Source of the DNA: Knoellia remsis
GTDB lineage: Bacteria; Actinomycetota; Actinomycetes; Actinomycetales; Dermatophilaceae
Direction of reading: 5' to 3'
Assembly (NCBI RefSeq): GCF_003002895.1
Contig: NZ_PVTI01000017.1
Location: 22,125 to 86,124 of the forward strand
DNA: 64,000 bases
Part shown: one piece after another, positions 54,726 through 63,131 of the stretch
Layout of the letters: every line of letters begins with the position of its first letter
Position numbering within the stretch: position 1 is the first letter of the stretch
Notes under the pieces: model-generated
Told to the model about the DNA's origin: nothing
Databases searched by the model: none
Seen by the model: the letters and a program-made list of their open reading frames with translations, nothing else
Made by a program: the position numbers and the translations under genes

Positions 54726-55742
54726 ATGGCCGCGGTCGCCTCGTCACGCAGGGACATCCAGCCATCCCGCGGGCGCCGCTGGCTGCGCAGGCTGGCCATC
54801 GCCCTCTTCGTCGTCCTGGTCCTCGACAAGGTGGTGGGCATGGCACGCGACGACGCCACGGTCGGACGATGGGTCTCGGCGAGCGGCCGCGACGCCTACG
54901 TCACGGCATACGACAGGACATGGCAGGACCTCCCGAAGCCCACGAGCGTGCGCGAGGTCCCCACGACGTTCGGGATTGCACGCGTGTATGAGTGGACCCG
55001 GCCGCAGGTGGCCGGCCGGACTCCCGTGGTCCTCCTGCCGGGACGCAGCTCGGGGTCGCCGATGTGGGCCGCGAACCTGCCCGGGATCATCGCCGAGCGA
55101 CCGGTCTATGCCATGGATGCCATCGGCGACGCCGGTCTGTCGGTGCAGTCGACGCCGCTGAGCTCCTTCGCCGACATCGCCCAGTGGGTTGACGAGGCGC
55201 TGGCCGCGTTGAAGGTCGAGAAGGCGCACGTCGTCGGGCACTCCTTCGGCGGCGCGAGTGCCGCCGCGCTGGCCACGACGCGGCCCGGACGCATCGCGAG
55301 CCTGACCCTGCTCGAGCCGGTGATGACGTTCGAGTCGATGCCGGTGTCGACGATGCTCTGGGCGGCCCTGCTCTCGGTGCCAGCCCCGCAGTCATGGAAG
55401 GACCGCGCACTCGCAGAGATCGGAGGCACGACGGTGGAGGAGGTCCGCCGGCGCACGCCCATGTCCGAGATGATCAACCTCGGTTCGCGCAACTTCAGGG
55501 CTGCCCTGCCGACCCCGAAGGTCGCGACCGACGAGGCGCTGCGCGGGTGGACCTTCCCCGTGTATGTGGCGATCGCGTCGGACAAGTCCCTCGCCGGCGG
55601 TGAGGAGGCTGCCGCCCGAGCGCGGTCGCTGCTGCCGAACGCGACGGTCAAGGTCTGGCCGGACACGACCCACTCCCTGCCGATGCAGGTGGCGGCCCCG
55701 CTCGATGCGGAGCTCGTGGCGTTCTGGGCCGCTGCCGACTGA
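54726..55742 (+). CDS. Alpha/beta hydrolase
   Basis: A 338-residue hydrolase. An N-terminal membrane-anchor helix (RLAIALFVVLVLDKVVGM, about residues 20-38) precedes the fold. Nucleophile Ser173 is in VVGHSFGGAS; DTTHSLPMQ gives the catalytic His. The esterase or lactonase substrate is unknown. It sits behind two TetR operators, so it is likely inducible by a small molecule. GGAGGACGTC is the ribosome site. Confidence 0.9.
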   Translation: MAAVASSRRDIQPSRGRRWLRRLAIALFVVLVLDKVVGMARDDATVGRWVSASGRDAYVTAYDRTWQDLPKPTSVREVPTTFGIARVYEWTRPQVAGRTPVVLLPGRSSGSPMWAANLPGIIAERPVYAMDAIGDAGLSVQSTPLSSFADIAQWVDEALAALKVEKAHVVGHSFGGASAAALATTRPGRIASLTLLEPVMTFESMPVSTMLWAALLSVPAPQSWKDRALAEIGGTTVEEVRRRTPMSEMINLGSRNFRAALPTPKVATDEALRGWTFPVYVAIASDKSLAGGEEAAARARSLLPNATVKVWPDTTHSLPMQVAAPLDAELVAFWAAAD

Positions 55743-55753
55743 GCGCTGCTCGC

Positions 55754-56722
55754 TCAGGACCGGGTGAGGGCGGCGTGCACGCTCGCCGGGAGGTCGATGC
55801 CGAGGTTGCGCGCGGCCAGCCACGCCGCTCCCCCGGCCCCGGACCCGGTGTGGCGCAAGGTTGTCCTCGGCCAGCGGGCGAGGATGTGGTCGGCGACCAG
55901 CTCGCCGAGTCGGGTGGAGCTAAGCAGCCCGCCGCCGAGGACCACGACCGGGCCGTCGTCAGGTCGATGGATGCCGGCGAGCGTCGTCACGAGCTCGTCC
56001 GCCGCCGACGCGAGGATCTCACCGGCCTGCCGCGACCCCGCCTCGTCCGCGGCGACGACGTCGGCGGCGATCTCGGACAGGCGGACAGGCTCGAGGGCGT
56101 AGGCCGCGGTGAGGATCGCCAGACGGTCGACGACCCACTCACCGGTGAGGGAGGTTCCGGTGAGCCGCTGGGAGACGAGGTCGCCCAGCGGGTCGGCGGG
56201 GTCGCGCCCGGGCTGCAGGGTGCGGCGGATCGCTTCTCGTCCCAACCAGTACCCGGAGCCGTGGTCGCCGAGCATCCAGCCGAGCCCGTCCGCCATCGGC
56301 CCCAGCGTCCCGCCGATGATCGCGGCGGCGACTCCTCCGGTTCCGGCGATGAGGATGGACCCGTCGAGGGCGTCGCTGCCGGAGGCGAAGGCCACTTCGA
56401 CGTCTCCGACGAGGACCGGTTCGCCCGGCACGCCGAGCTCGTGCCACATCGTGGCGAGGGCGGCGTACGCATCGGTCGCTCCGAAGCCGGCTGCGCCGAT
56501 GACGTTGGCACGCAGACGCGCTCGGTCGATCGGACCCTCGGCGCCACCAGCCAGCGCTGCCTCGATCGCTGCGCCGATGGCGGTCATGGCCGGCCCGACA
56601 CCGCGCGACGTGGGGTTGCCGCCACCCGCGGTCCCGCGGCCGAGGATGCGACCGTCGAGGTCGGCGATGACGGCGCGGCTGCTCGTCCCGCCGACGTCCA
56701 TGCCGAGGACGAGGTCGCTCAC
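55754..56722 (-). CDS. BadF/BcrA-type ATPase, probable N-acetylglucosamine kinase
   Basis: A 322-residue actin-fold kinase from GTG 56722. DVGGTSSRAVIADLDG is the phosphate loop, VIGAAGFG the second ATP motif, LIAGTGGVAAAIIGG the third. N-acetylglucosamine kinases and BadF-type activators share these motifs; the neighbouring SIS isomerase supports the amino-sugar role. It lies 87 bp after that gene on the same strand, probably one operon. Confidence 0.88.
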   Translation of the reverse strand: MSDLVLGMDVGGTSSRAVIADLDGRILGRGTAGGGNPTSRGVGPAMTAIGAAIEAALAGGAEGPIDRARLRANVIGAAGFGATDAYAALATMWHELGVPGEPVLVGDVEVAFASGSDALDGSILIAGTGGVAAAIIGGTLGPMADGLGWMLGDHGSGYWLGREAIRRTLQPGRDPADPLGDLVSQRLTGTSLTGEWVVDRLAILTAAYALEPVRLSEIAADVVAADEAGSRQAGEILASAADELVTTLAGIHRPDDGPVVVLGGGLLSSTRLGELVADHILARWPRTTLRHTGSGAGGAAWLAARNLGIDLPASVHAALTRS

Positions 56723-56809
56723 GTCATGCCCCGCTCGCGCCGGGTCCGCTCGCGCGCTGACCAGCCGCGTCGTGACCGGTCTCGCGGCGACCCGCCGCGC
56801 ACGGTGACC

Positions 56810-57628
56810 TCACAGCCCGCGACGCAAGCGGCCGGCATACCGGTCCTCGAGGGCGTGGTTGTGCTCGTCGCCCTCGGGGATGTTCGCGGAGAGGTAGACC
56901 GGCGGTGTCTCGCCGTCGGCGACCAGCCGCACGAGCGACTCGGCGACCATCATCTGCGCGAGGAGGGCCGCGGTGATCGACGACAGCCCGCACGCGGCGC
57001 CTCCGCCGGGGAGCGGGAGGATCGCGTCGCCGTAGGGGGCGCCGTTGTCGAGGACGATGTCGGCAACGTCGAGCAGCTTGTCGCCGCTGGGGTGGCGCGA
57101 GTCGATGCGGCTCGTGTGCGCGAGTGAGGTGACGGCAATCAGGTTGTGCCCCTTGGCCTTCACGAGCTTGGCGAACTCGACGATGCTGCCGTTGCCGCCG
57201 GAGTTGCTCGCGATGAGGAAGAGGTCCTGCGGCTGCACCTCGGGCACGAGACCGTAGATGTGGCTCGCGAACTCCGGGTCGCGCTCGAGCTCACCGGTCG
57301 GCTCGTCGTCGCCTGCCGGTCGGGCTTCCCTGGCGGCTGCGACGGCGTCACGCAGCGCGAGCCGGTTTGTCGGGATGTAGCCGCCCGCGCGCCCGGCGAT
57401 CTCCATGGCGAACGCCTCGGAGTGGCCCGTCCCGAACGTTTGCAGGACACCGTCGTTCGCGATGCAGTCCGCGATCAGACCGGCGGCGGCCGCGATGGCG
57501 TCGCGCTGGGTGTCGGCGACGATGCGGATCGCGTCGGCAGCTGTTGTTGCGTATGCCGCGCCGCTGAGTTCCGTGGGCAGCGGCACCTGTGCGGGGACGG
57601 GCGTGTCCGAGGGGGTCATGGTGCCCAT
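56810..57628 (-). CDS. SIS-domain sugar isomerase-like protein
   Basis: A 272-residue protein. VLQTFGTGHSEAFAMEIAGR and LFLIASNSGGNGSIVEFAKL are the two sugar-phosphate-binding segments of the SIS fold. The whole resembles the UPF0309/sugar isomerase branch, which may isomerise or bind phosphoamino-sugars. ATG 57628 is given; ATG 57619 is also possible. It precedes the N-acetylglucosamine kinase-like gene, suggesting a small amino-sugar salvage operon. Confidence 0.87.
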   Translation of the reverse strand: MGTMTPSDTPVPAQVPLPTELSGAAYATTAADAIRIVADTQRDAIAAAAGLIADCIANDGVLQTFGTGHSEAFAMEIAGRAGGYIPTNRLALRDAVAAAREARPAGDDEPTGELERDPEFASHIYGLVPEVQPQDLFLIASNSGGNGSIVEFAKLVKAKGHNLIAVTSLAHTSRIDSRHPSGDKLLDVADIVLDNGAPYGDAILPLPGGGAACGLSSITAALLAQMMVAESLVRLVADGETPPVYLSANIPEGDEHNHALEDRYAGRLRRGL

Positions 57629-57641
57629 TGTCGGGCACGGG

Positions 57642-58136
57642 TCATCGGGTGTCCGGGAGGCCTGTGGAGACTGAATCCCGCGCATCGATGAGATCGGCGA
57701 CGCGTTGTTGTCCGTCGAGGATGAGCTGCCGGTAGGCCTGCTGCTCTGGGGACTCGCTCGGGAGCCTGTCGTTGCCGGCACGGGACGCGGACAGCGCGGT
57801 GGACGCATCGGCGAAGCGCTGCATACGGCGATATCCGTCCGCGAGGTTGAGCTGCAGGGACGGGACGAAGCCGGCGATGTTCAGGCTCGGATGGAGCGCA
57901 TGCAGATCGGCGTCGGTGACCTGGGGGGCGAGGTCGAGGGCGAGTTCGTCCCAGCGGACCTCGTCCTCGAGCGAGTCCTGGGCGTCCGCGAGGTAGTGGG
58001 CGACGATGAGCCGGCCCGCGGCGTCGGACTGATCGAGCGAGTCGTAGAACGCCTGAAGCGTCGCGCGACCGCCCGCGAGAGCGGGCCCGAGCCGGGTGAG
58101 GAAGTCGCCGCTGGCGCGGTCGTCATGATCGGTCAT
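57642..58136 (-). CDS. Hypothetical helical protein of 164 residues
   Basis: A predicted all-helical protein: LQAFYDSLDQSDAAGRLIVAHYLADAQDSLEDE and LNLADGYRRMQRFADASTALSASR look like TPR-type repeats. No family name can be given. It lies 13 bp upstream of the SIS gene on the same strand, so it may be co-transcribed. Codon use is normal. Confidence 0.72.
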   Translation of the reverse strand: MTDHDDRASGDFLTRLGPALAGGRATLQAFYDSLDQSDAAGRLIVAHYLADAQDSLEDEVRWDELALDLAPQVTDADLHALHPSLNIAGFVPSLQLNLADGYRRMQRFADASTALSASRAGNDRLPSESPEQQAYRQLILDGQQRVADLIDARDSVSTGLPDTR

Positions 58137-58282
58137 GGACTCGACCCTAGAAGGAACGCCCGACGGCCCACATCACGATGTGTGCGCACATGGCTACACC
58201 CGCGACTCGGGGAGACCGGGTGACGTGAAGTCCTGCGCCTCGATGAGGTCCCCCCTCCTGCACGAAACGGTTCGCGAGCCGC

Positions 58283-58326
58283 GCCGTGACTCGTGAGCCG
58301 GATCGATCCGGCTGGCGAATGACGGC
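58283..58326. repeat. Palindrome cluster around GATCGATC
   Basis: GCCGGATCGATCCGGC (58297-58312) is a perfect 16-bp palindrome inside a longer imperfect inverted repeat (58283-58326, 16 of 22 matches). CTCGCGAGCC-type pieces flank it (58269 and 58331). It lies between the reverse-strand PCD-VOC gene end and the hypothetical gene start; terminator or operator. Confidence 0.65.
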
Positions 58327-58386
58327 TCGGCTCGCGAGCCGGATTGGGTATGCCGTCCGCGCGCCGCGGAGCCCCATCCGGGCGGA

Positions 58387-59112
58387 TCAGCCCTGCGCCA
58401 CGGCCGAGGTGTCGACGCAGAGGATGCCCCGGTTGCCGTCCTGGTCGGCGATGACGGTCAGGCCCGGTGACTGGCTGTCGTCGACGACGGTCCCTCCGGC
58501 GGCGACGGCTGCGGCGATGCGGTCCTCGACAGCCTCCGGGGCGAGGTACACCTCGACGTGGAAGCGTCCGCGAGGCGCCTCGGCGGCATCCTCGGCCCGG
58601 CCCTCGTCGGCGTCACCGAACCAGAGGTTGGGGACCCGCACCGTCGCGTCGCGGACCTCGTCGCCCGGGGTGCCGCGGCCCTGCGCGTCCGCGTCGCCGG
58701 TGAGCAGGGCCGCCCACACGGGCGCGATGGTCGCGGAGTCGCCCGTGTCGAGGCCCAGCTCGAGCTCGCTGACGGAGGCGGGGTCGGGGCCGGCCTTGTG
58801 GGCGGCGGCGAGCTCGGTGATCCTGCGGGCGAGGTCGACGTCCTGCTGGGTCACCCACTCGATGACGTACTCGGTGCCGTCGTCGTCGCGGTAGATCGCG
58901 TCGTCGGTGACGAGCTCGAGGTCGACGTGGCCGGCGCCCATCGCGACCCGTGGATGGTGTCCGATCTCGTCGCCGGCCTCGGCGATCGCGGCGACGAACC
59001 GCGCGCCGGCGGCGAAGTCCTCGACGAGGTAGCGGGCATGCAGGCCTTGGGCCAGCTTGCGCCAGTCGGACAGGTTGGCGTGGGCGATCTGCTCCCCCAT
59101 GAGCATGTCCAT
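58387..59112 (-). CDS. Pterin carbinolamine dehydratase-like domain fused to VOC domain
   Basis: A 241-residue protein. Residues 1-100 resemble 4a-hydroxytetrahydrobiopterin dehydratase: DEIGHHPRVAMGAGHVDLELVT carries the HHP motif and VTQQDVDLARRITELA follows. Residues 115-241 form a VOC/glyoxalase-like domain (SELELGLDTGD; FHVEVYLAPEAVEDRIAAAVAAGG). The combination suggests pterin or another small-ring substrate chemistry, but the activity is not known. It is downstream of the M23 peptidase gene on the same strand, separated by a terminator-like hairpin. Confidence 0.85.
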   Translation of the reverse strand: MDMLMGEQIAHANLSDWRKLAQGLHARYLVEDFAAGARFVAAIAEAGDEIGHHPRVAMGAGHVDLELVTDDAIYRDDDGTEYVIEWVTQQDVDLARRITELAAAHKAGPDPASVSELELGLDTGDSATIAPVWAALLTGDADAQGRGTPGDEVRDATVRVPNLWFGDADEGRAEDAAEAPRGRFHVEVYLAPEAVEDRIAAAVAAGGTVVDDSQSPGLTVIADQDGNRGILCVDTSAVAQG

Positions 59113-59164
59113 GCCTCCACGCTATCGGGGCTGAGGGCAACGCGCGGTCGGTTTGGGGGACGAA

Positions 59165-59212
59165 GCCGGCCACGCGCGCAGGTGAGGGTGCCCACCTGCT
59201 CGCGCGGCCGGC
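59165..59212. terminator. Strong hairpin after M23 peptidase gene
   Basis: Arms of 20 bp (59165-59184 and 59193-59212) with two mismatches and an 8-nt loop; it contains CGCGCGGCCGGC followed by GGCATACG. It lies just beyond the stop of the reverse-strand M23 gene (59242). Confidence 0.75.
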
Positions 59213-59241
59213 ATACGACCCTGTGTGTGAGTCAGTCGAGG

Positions 59242-59763
59242 TCAGGGCCAGAGGTTGGGGTTGAGGTCCGAGCCGTACTTGCCGTAGCGCGGACGGCGCT
59301 CGAGGTGCAGGTGCGGGCCGGTGACGCGACCGGTCTCGCCGGAGTAGCCGATGAGCTGACCGGTGGCGACCCGTGCACCGTCGAACACGACCCGCCGCGA
59401 CAGGTGGCAATAGCCCCAGTCCGAACCGTCGACGTTGTCGTTGATAAGGATCATCGTGCCGTAGGCGCTGCCCCAGTCGGCGCGGCCGGTGCGGACGTCG
59501 CCATGGATGGTCGCGTAGACGGGCGTGCCGACGGGACAACCGATGTCGACACCGGTGTGGTAGCCCGCAGCCCAGTCACCGGGCTGACGCCACTGCGCCG
59601 TGATCGGGTGACGGCTCGGGTCCTTGACGGGCCGAACGTACGAGGCGGCCTGGGCGGCCGGTGCTCCGGCGACGCCGGCCACGGCGAGTCCGGCGAGCGA
59701 GGCACCGCCACCGAGGATGAGGCGGCGGCTGGGGGCGTGGGTTGCTTCCTGCTGGTCTGACAT
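59242..59763 (-). CDS. Secreted M23 family metallopeptidase
   Basis: A 173-residue exported protein. The Tat-type signal peptide shows SRRLILGGGASLAGLAVAG, cut near AQAA. The LytM/M23 zinc domain has HTGVDIG, GYCHLS and HLHLE with the metal ligands His and Asp. It should cut peptidoglycan cross-bridges during growth or division. The ATG 59763 fits the signal peptide. It is upstream of the hairpin and an inverted repeat on the other side (59842-59872). Confidence 0.93.
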   Translation of the reverse strand: MSDQQEATHAPSRRLILGGGASLAGLAVAGVAGAPAAQAASYVRPVKDPSRHPITAQWRQPGDWAAGYHTGVDIGCPVGTPVYATIHGDVRTGRADWGSAYGTMILINDNVDGSDWGYCHLSRRVVFDGARVATGQLIGYSGETGRVTGPHLHLERRPRYGKYGSDLNPNLWP

Positions 59764-59841
59764 GACTCTCTCCCGATGGTGTGGACGATCGGGTGAGGGA
59801 CCTGAACCACGCGGCCCCCTCAGCCCGCTCGTGCTTCCTTG

Positions 59842-59872
59842 GTCGTGCAGTGCAGGCACCTACCTGCACGAC
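59842..59872. repeat. 9-bp inverted repeat upstream of M23 gene
   Basis: GTCGTGCAG (59842-59850) and CTGCACGAC (59864-59872) are perfect arms around a 13-nt spacer, 80-110 bp upstream of the M23 start on the reverse strand. It may be a leader hairpin or operator; no known riboswitch consensus was matched. Confidence 0.45.
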
Positions 59873-59965
59873 AGCGAACGTACCGAACCTCGGGCAACTC
59901 CGCGCGGCGAGCGCCGCGTGCGACAGGGTCCGCGCTGGTTACGACAGCCGGACGTCGGGTCGCGC

Positions 59966-60652
59966 TCACAGCAGCTCGGCGACCTTGGTGGCGGTCTCCT
60001 TGGCCGACCCCGGGTTCTGGCCGGTCACGAGGGTGCCGTCGACGACGGCGTTCGACACGAACGGCAGCAGCGCCTTCGAGTAGTGGGCGCCGCGCTCCTG
60101 GATCTCCTCCTCGATGTTGTACGGGACGAGCTTGTCGACGCGGGCGAGGACCTCCTCGCGCCACGAGAAGCCGGTGAGGTTGCGGCCGGCGACGAGGTAG
60201 TCACCGTTGGAGAGCCGGGTGTCGCGCAGGCCGCAATAGCCGTGGCAGACCGCCCCGACGACACCGCCGCGCTCGAAGATCTCGCGGGTGATCCGTTGCA
60301 GGCCCTCGCTGCCGGGGAAGTCGAACATGACCGCGTGGCCGCCGGTGAAGTAGATCGCGTCGTAGTCGGCCGAGTCGATGTCCTGGGGGCTCTTGGTCGT
60401 CTCGAGCAGCGCCATCCGCTCCGGGTCGTTGTGCCACGCCTTGGCGGACTTGTCGTAGGTGGGGAACTTCAGCGATCGCGGCTCGAGCGGGGACTTCCCG
60501 CCGGCGGGGCTGACGATCGTCTGCTCGAACCCGTGCTCCTCGAAGATGTCCCAGGCGTGGGTGAGCTCGGAGAGCCACAGGCCGGTCGGGTGTGACGGGT
60601 CGGCGTCGTAGTGGTCGACGTTCGTGACGACGACGAGGATGCGCTTGGTCAT
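59966..60652 (-). CDS. DJ-1/PfpI family protein, Hsp31-like glyoxalase/deglycase
   Basis: A 228-residue protein. AVCHGYCGL holds the nucleophilic Cys136 with His137, and THAWDIFEEHGFEQT the acid-containing region (Glu29 is in WLSELT). The large DJ-1/PfpI subgroup with this length matches Hsp31/YajL-like glyoxalase III and chaperone proteins that handle methylglyoxal. It lies next to the TetR gene on the same strand, 21 bp apart, suggesting an operon under it. Confidence 0.9.
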   Translation of the reverse strand: MTKRILVVVTNVDHYDADPSHPTGLWLSELTHAWDIFEEHGFEQTIVSPAGGKSPLEPRSLKFPTYDKSAKAWHNDPERMALLETTKSPQDIDSADYDAIYFTGGHAVMFDFPGSEGLQRITREIFERGGVVGAVCHGYCGLRDTRLSNGDYLVAGRNLTGFSWREEVLARVDKLVPYNIEEEIQERGAHYSKALLPFVSNAVVDGTLVTGQNPGSAKETATKVAELL

Positions 60653-60673
60653 GGGGTGTCCTTGTCCGCTCGG

Positions 60674-61279
60674 TCAGTTCGTGGTCGGGAGGATGGCGGC
60701 GTATGCCGCCCGCACGCGTCGGTCGACCGCGCGCGGCTTGTCCTTGGGCAGCTTGCCGTCGAGGTGGAGGAAGGCGAGGCCGTGGGCGAGGCCCCAGCCT
60801 GCGGTGGCGAGGTCGTCGGCGTTCGCGTCCGGGAAGACCTGGGCCATGACCGCGGCGAGGTGGTCATGGAGGGCGGCCGCGGCGCGCACCCGCTCGTCGT
60901 TCTCGACGTCGCACTCCCGGCCGAACATGAGCTTGAACAGCTCCGGGCGCCGGAGAGCGAAGCGGACGTAGCGGACGCCGAGCTCGATGACCTCCTTGCG
61001 CGTCGAGGGCATCGCCGGGCCGGCGGTGCCGTTCCTGCCGGGTCGGCCCGCTGTTAGGTCGGCGAAGAGGTCCCGCATGCCCTGCACGGCCAGCGCCGAC
61101 TCGAGGGCTTCCTTGTCGGCGAAGTGGCGGTAGAGCGCGGTCGGTGAGACCCCGGCACGGCGGGCGAGGGCGCGCAGCGACAGTGGCTGGCCCTCCTCGA
61201 GCATGGCGTTGGCGGCCGTGACGAGGGCAGCCCGCAGGTCGCCGTGGTGGTAGGTGGAGCGGGTGGCCGTCGCCGTCAT
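60674..61279 (-). CDS. TetR family transcriptional regulator
   Basis: A 201-residue regulator. SLRALARRAGVSPTALYRHFADKEAL is the helix-turn-helix (about residues 28-52). ATG 61279 starts MTATATRSTYHHGDLRAA; upstream in-frame ATGs at 61288 and 61324 exist. It is divergent from the epimerase gene, with an operator between them. It probably controls both the epimerase and the downstream DJ-1 gene. Confidence 0.9.
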   Translation of the reverse strand: MTATATRSTYHHGDLRAALVTAANAMLEEGQPLSLRALARRAGVSPTALYRHFADKEALESALAVQGMRDLFADLTAGRPGRNGTAGPAMPSTRKEVIELGVRYVRFALRRPELFKLMFGRECDVENDERVRAAAALHDHLAAVMAQVFPDANADDLATAGWGLAHGLAFLHLDGKLPKDKPRAVDRRVRAAYAAILPTTN

Positions 61280-61322
61280 GCCGGGCATCCTCGGGTGGTG
61301 CGGCTGGAAGTGAGCGGCGTTC

Positions 61323-61348
61323 ACATAGTAGCGCGTCGGGTGCTATGT
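61323..61348. promoter_or_regulatory. TetR operator and divergent promoter
   Basis: ACATAG (61323-61328) and CTATGT (61343-61348) are 6-bp inverted arms. A -35-like TTCACA (61320) and -10-like TATGTT (61344) spaced by 18 bp face the epimerase gene. The same arms lie near the TetR start, fitting control of both genes. Confidence 0.6.
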
Positions 61349-61412
61349 TTGCAGTGTTAACTTCGCACCGCCTCGCCCGGCGGGCGCATCGACCACGGTG
61401 GAGAGGGCTTCC

Positions 61413-62333
61413 ATGCAGACCATCCTCGGGGCCGGCGGACCGATCGCCGACGAGCTGGCCCGCGCGCTCGTTCGCAGTCACACCAAGGACATTCGGCTCG
61501 TCAGCCGCAAGCCGGTCAAGGTCAACGAGAGCGACGAGCTCGTCGTCGCGGACCTCACCGATGCCGAGGCGACGAGTCGCGCCGTCGCGGGCAGCTCCGT
61601 CGCCTACCTGACCGTCGGGCTGCCGTTGGACTCGGAGCTGTGGGAGCGACAGTTCCCGGTCATGATGCGCAACGTCATCGACGCGTGCGCCGAGCACGGC
61701 ACGAAGCTCGTCTTCTTCGACAACACGTACATGTACCCCGGGACGCCGGAACCGCAAGACGAGCGGACGGCATACGCACCCGCTGGACGCAAGGGGCGCG
61801 TCCGCGGCGAACTGGCGCAGATGTTGCTCTCCGCGATGGAGGCCGGGAGGGTCGAGGCGCTCATCGGTCGGGCGCCGGAGTTCTATGGGCCGGGGCGGAC
61901 GAAGAGCTACACGAACTCGCTGGTGTTCGACCGGATCCGCGCGGGGAAGCGGCCGTTCGTGCCGGTCAACGCGCACACGAAGCGGTCGCTGATCTGGACT
62001 CCCGACGCGAGCCGCGCGCTGGCCCTGCTCGGCAACACTCCTGATGCGTTCGGGCAGACGTGGCACCTGCCGATCGACCCGGACCGCAAGACGTATGCGC
62101 AGCTGGTCGAGATCGCGGGCGAGGTGCTGGGGCGGCGGATCGGCTACACGGTGCTGCCGATGCTCGCGTTCCGGATCGGGCGGAGGTTCAACGAGACGCT
62201 GGATGAGATGTTCGAACTGTTGGCGCGGTATCGCGGCGACAACCTGTTCGACAGCTCGAAGTTCGCGGCACGGTTCCCCGAGTTCGAGGTGACGACCTAC
62301 CGGGACGGCATCGAGCAGATCCTGACGGGCTGA
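61413..62333 (+). CDS. NAD(P)-dependent epimerase/dehydratase family protein
   Basis: A 306-residue extended-SDR protein. GAGGPIADELARAL at the start is a Rossmann loop of the GxxGxxG type, and FFDNTYMYPG carries the YxxxK-like Tyr region common in this family. Similar proteins act as NmrA-like or sugar-nucleotide epimerases; the exact substrate is unknown. GGAGAGGGC is the ribosome site. It is divergent from TetR and last before the decayed toxin locus. Confidence 0.88.
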   Translation: MQTILGAGGPIADELARALVRSHTKDIRLVSRKPVKVNESDELVVADLTDAEATSRAVAGSSVAYLTVGLPLDSELWERQFPVMMRNVIDACAEHGTKLVFFDNTYMYPGTPEPQDERTAYAPAGRKGRVRGELAQMLLSAMEAGRVEALIGRAPEFYGPGRTKSYTNSLVFDRIRAGKRPFVPVNAHTKRSLIWTPDASRALALLGNTPDAFGQTWHLPIDPDRKTYAQLVEIAGEVLGRRIGYTVLPMLAFRIGRRFNETLDEMFELLARYRGDNLFDSSKFAARFPEFEVTTYRDGIEQILTG

Positions 62334-62354
62334 GCGCGGGCGTGAACCCGCGGG

Positions 62355-62672
62355 TCAGTAGCTCAAGACTCGCATTCCGACGATCCGTGAGAAGTGTGCG
62401 CGGTTGGCCGTGAGAAGGGCAGCGTCACCGTTGAGCGCGGTGCAGCCGATCAGCAGGTCCATGGTGGCAATCGGGGTGCTATGCTGGGTCAGGCTCGCAT
62501 GGACGCGGGCGTAGGCATCGGCGACCCGTGTACCCGGCTCGATGACGGGTAGATCGCCCAGCACCTGCATCACTCGACAAGCAGGAACATCGTGTGGAGG
62601 TGGATCATCACCAGCGCGGTTCGCGGACGGGGTGATTGCGACGATTTGCGACTGCTTCCTCGACCGAATCAA
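62355..62672 (-). pseudogene. Truncated PIN toxin (vapC remnant)
   Basis: The recognisable part is the C-terminal PIN half (MQVLGDLPVIEPGTRVADAY; SLTQHSTPIATMDLLIGCTA; LLTANRAHFSRIVGMRVLSY). The N-terminal catalytic Asp segment and about 60 codons are missing. Upstream in another frame a short MIHLHTMFLLVE-like stretch of the normal start survives before a stop at about 62569. The toxin therefore seems to have been lost by an internal deletion. The partner antitoxin gene upstream is intact. Confidence 0.7.
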
Positions 62673-62841
62673 GTGTCGTGTCCGAGACCGCGGCTGAGTC
62701 GAGGGACGTCAGGAGGTCCCCAGCCATGGCGCCGGGTACGGGGAGGTGCTTCTTGATCACCTGCGAGAAGGAGCCGCCGTCCTTCAGGCGACTGAGTCGT
62801 TCGTAGGCCTCCATGTCGATGGTGATCGTCTTGACTGCCAT
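62608..62841 (-). CDS. VapB-like antitoxin
   Basis: A 77-residue protein starting MAVKTITIDMEAYERLSRLK at ATG 62841, the pattern of DUF217/VapB-type antitoxins. The acidic and Ser/Asp-rich tail (SLDSAAVSDTTLDSVEEAV) would bind a toxin. Its toxin is truncated downstream, so it may be an orphan antitoxin. It is near the left end of the IS21 element, a typical decay site. Confidence 0.75.
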   Translation of the reverse strand: MAVKTITIDMEAYERLSRLKDGGSFSQVIKKHLPVPGAMAGDLLTSLDSAAVSDTTLDSVEEAVANRRNHPVREPRW

Positions 62842-62886
62842 GCGCTGAGCGTATGCGGACGACTGCACAGGTGCGTCACAATTGGC

Positions 62887-62929
62887 TGCATCTCGACAGC
62901 CGCGACGATTTGCTAGATGTCGAGATGCA
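62887..62929. repeat. 12-bp inverted repeat between antitoxin and IS21
   Basis: TGCATCTCGACA (62887-62898) and TGTCGAGATGCA (62918-62929) are perfect 12-bp arms with a 19-bp spacer. It lies upstream of the antitoxin gene and could be its operator or a remnant of insertion. Confidence 0.65.
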
Positions 62930-63002
62930 CCGAAGACTGCACAGCCGCATGCGGGCTACTTTGCATGACTCGGCGCCATCAGCGACGTTATGCAAGCTTG
63001 CT

Positions 63003-63112
63003 GTGACACCCCGGCTGGTTCTGACAGCCTGAGTTGGCCCCACCATGACGGCTTGGGGTGGCTCCACCTGGTCTGCGTGTCGGGTGGTGTGACGGTCTGA
63101 TTTGGCCCCACC
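63003..63112 (+). mobile_element. Left end of IS21-family element
   Basis: TGTGACACCCC at 63003 is a plausible left terminal sequence. Two 23-bp direct repeats with the shared core TTGGCCCCACC (63022-63044 and 63090-63112) follow, as in the multiple terminal repeats of IS21-like elements where the transposase binds. The right end lies outside the window. Confidence 0.65.
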
Positions 63113-63131
63113 CCGCGCCAGCGTTGCAGCT

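Noticed and set aside
58283..58326. Phage attachment site or replication origin at the GATCGATC palindrome
   Set aside because: No integrase, tRNA or DnaA boxes are nearby; a terminator or operator role is more reasonable.
59764..59965. c-di-AMP riboswitch upstream of the M23 peptidase gene
   Set aside because: Such riboswitches are known near cell-wall peptidase genes, so I looked, but the leader does not match the conserved ydaO-type blocks; only a 9-bp inverted repeat was found.
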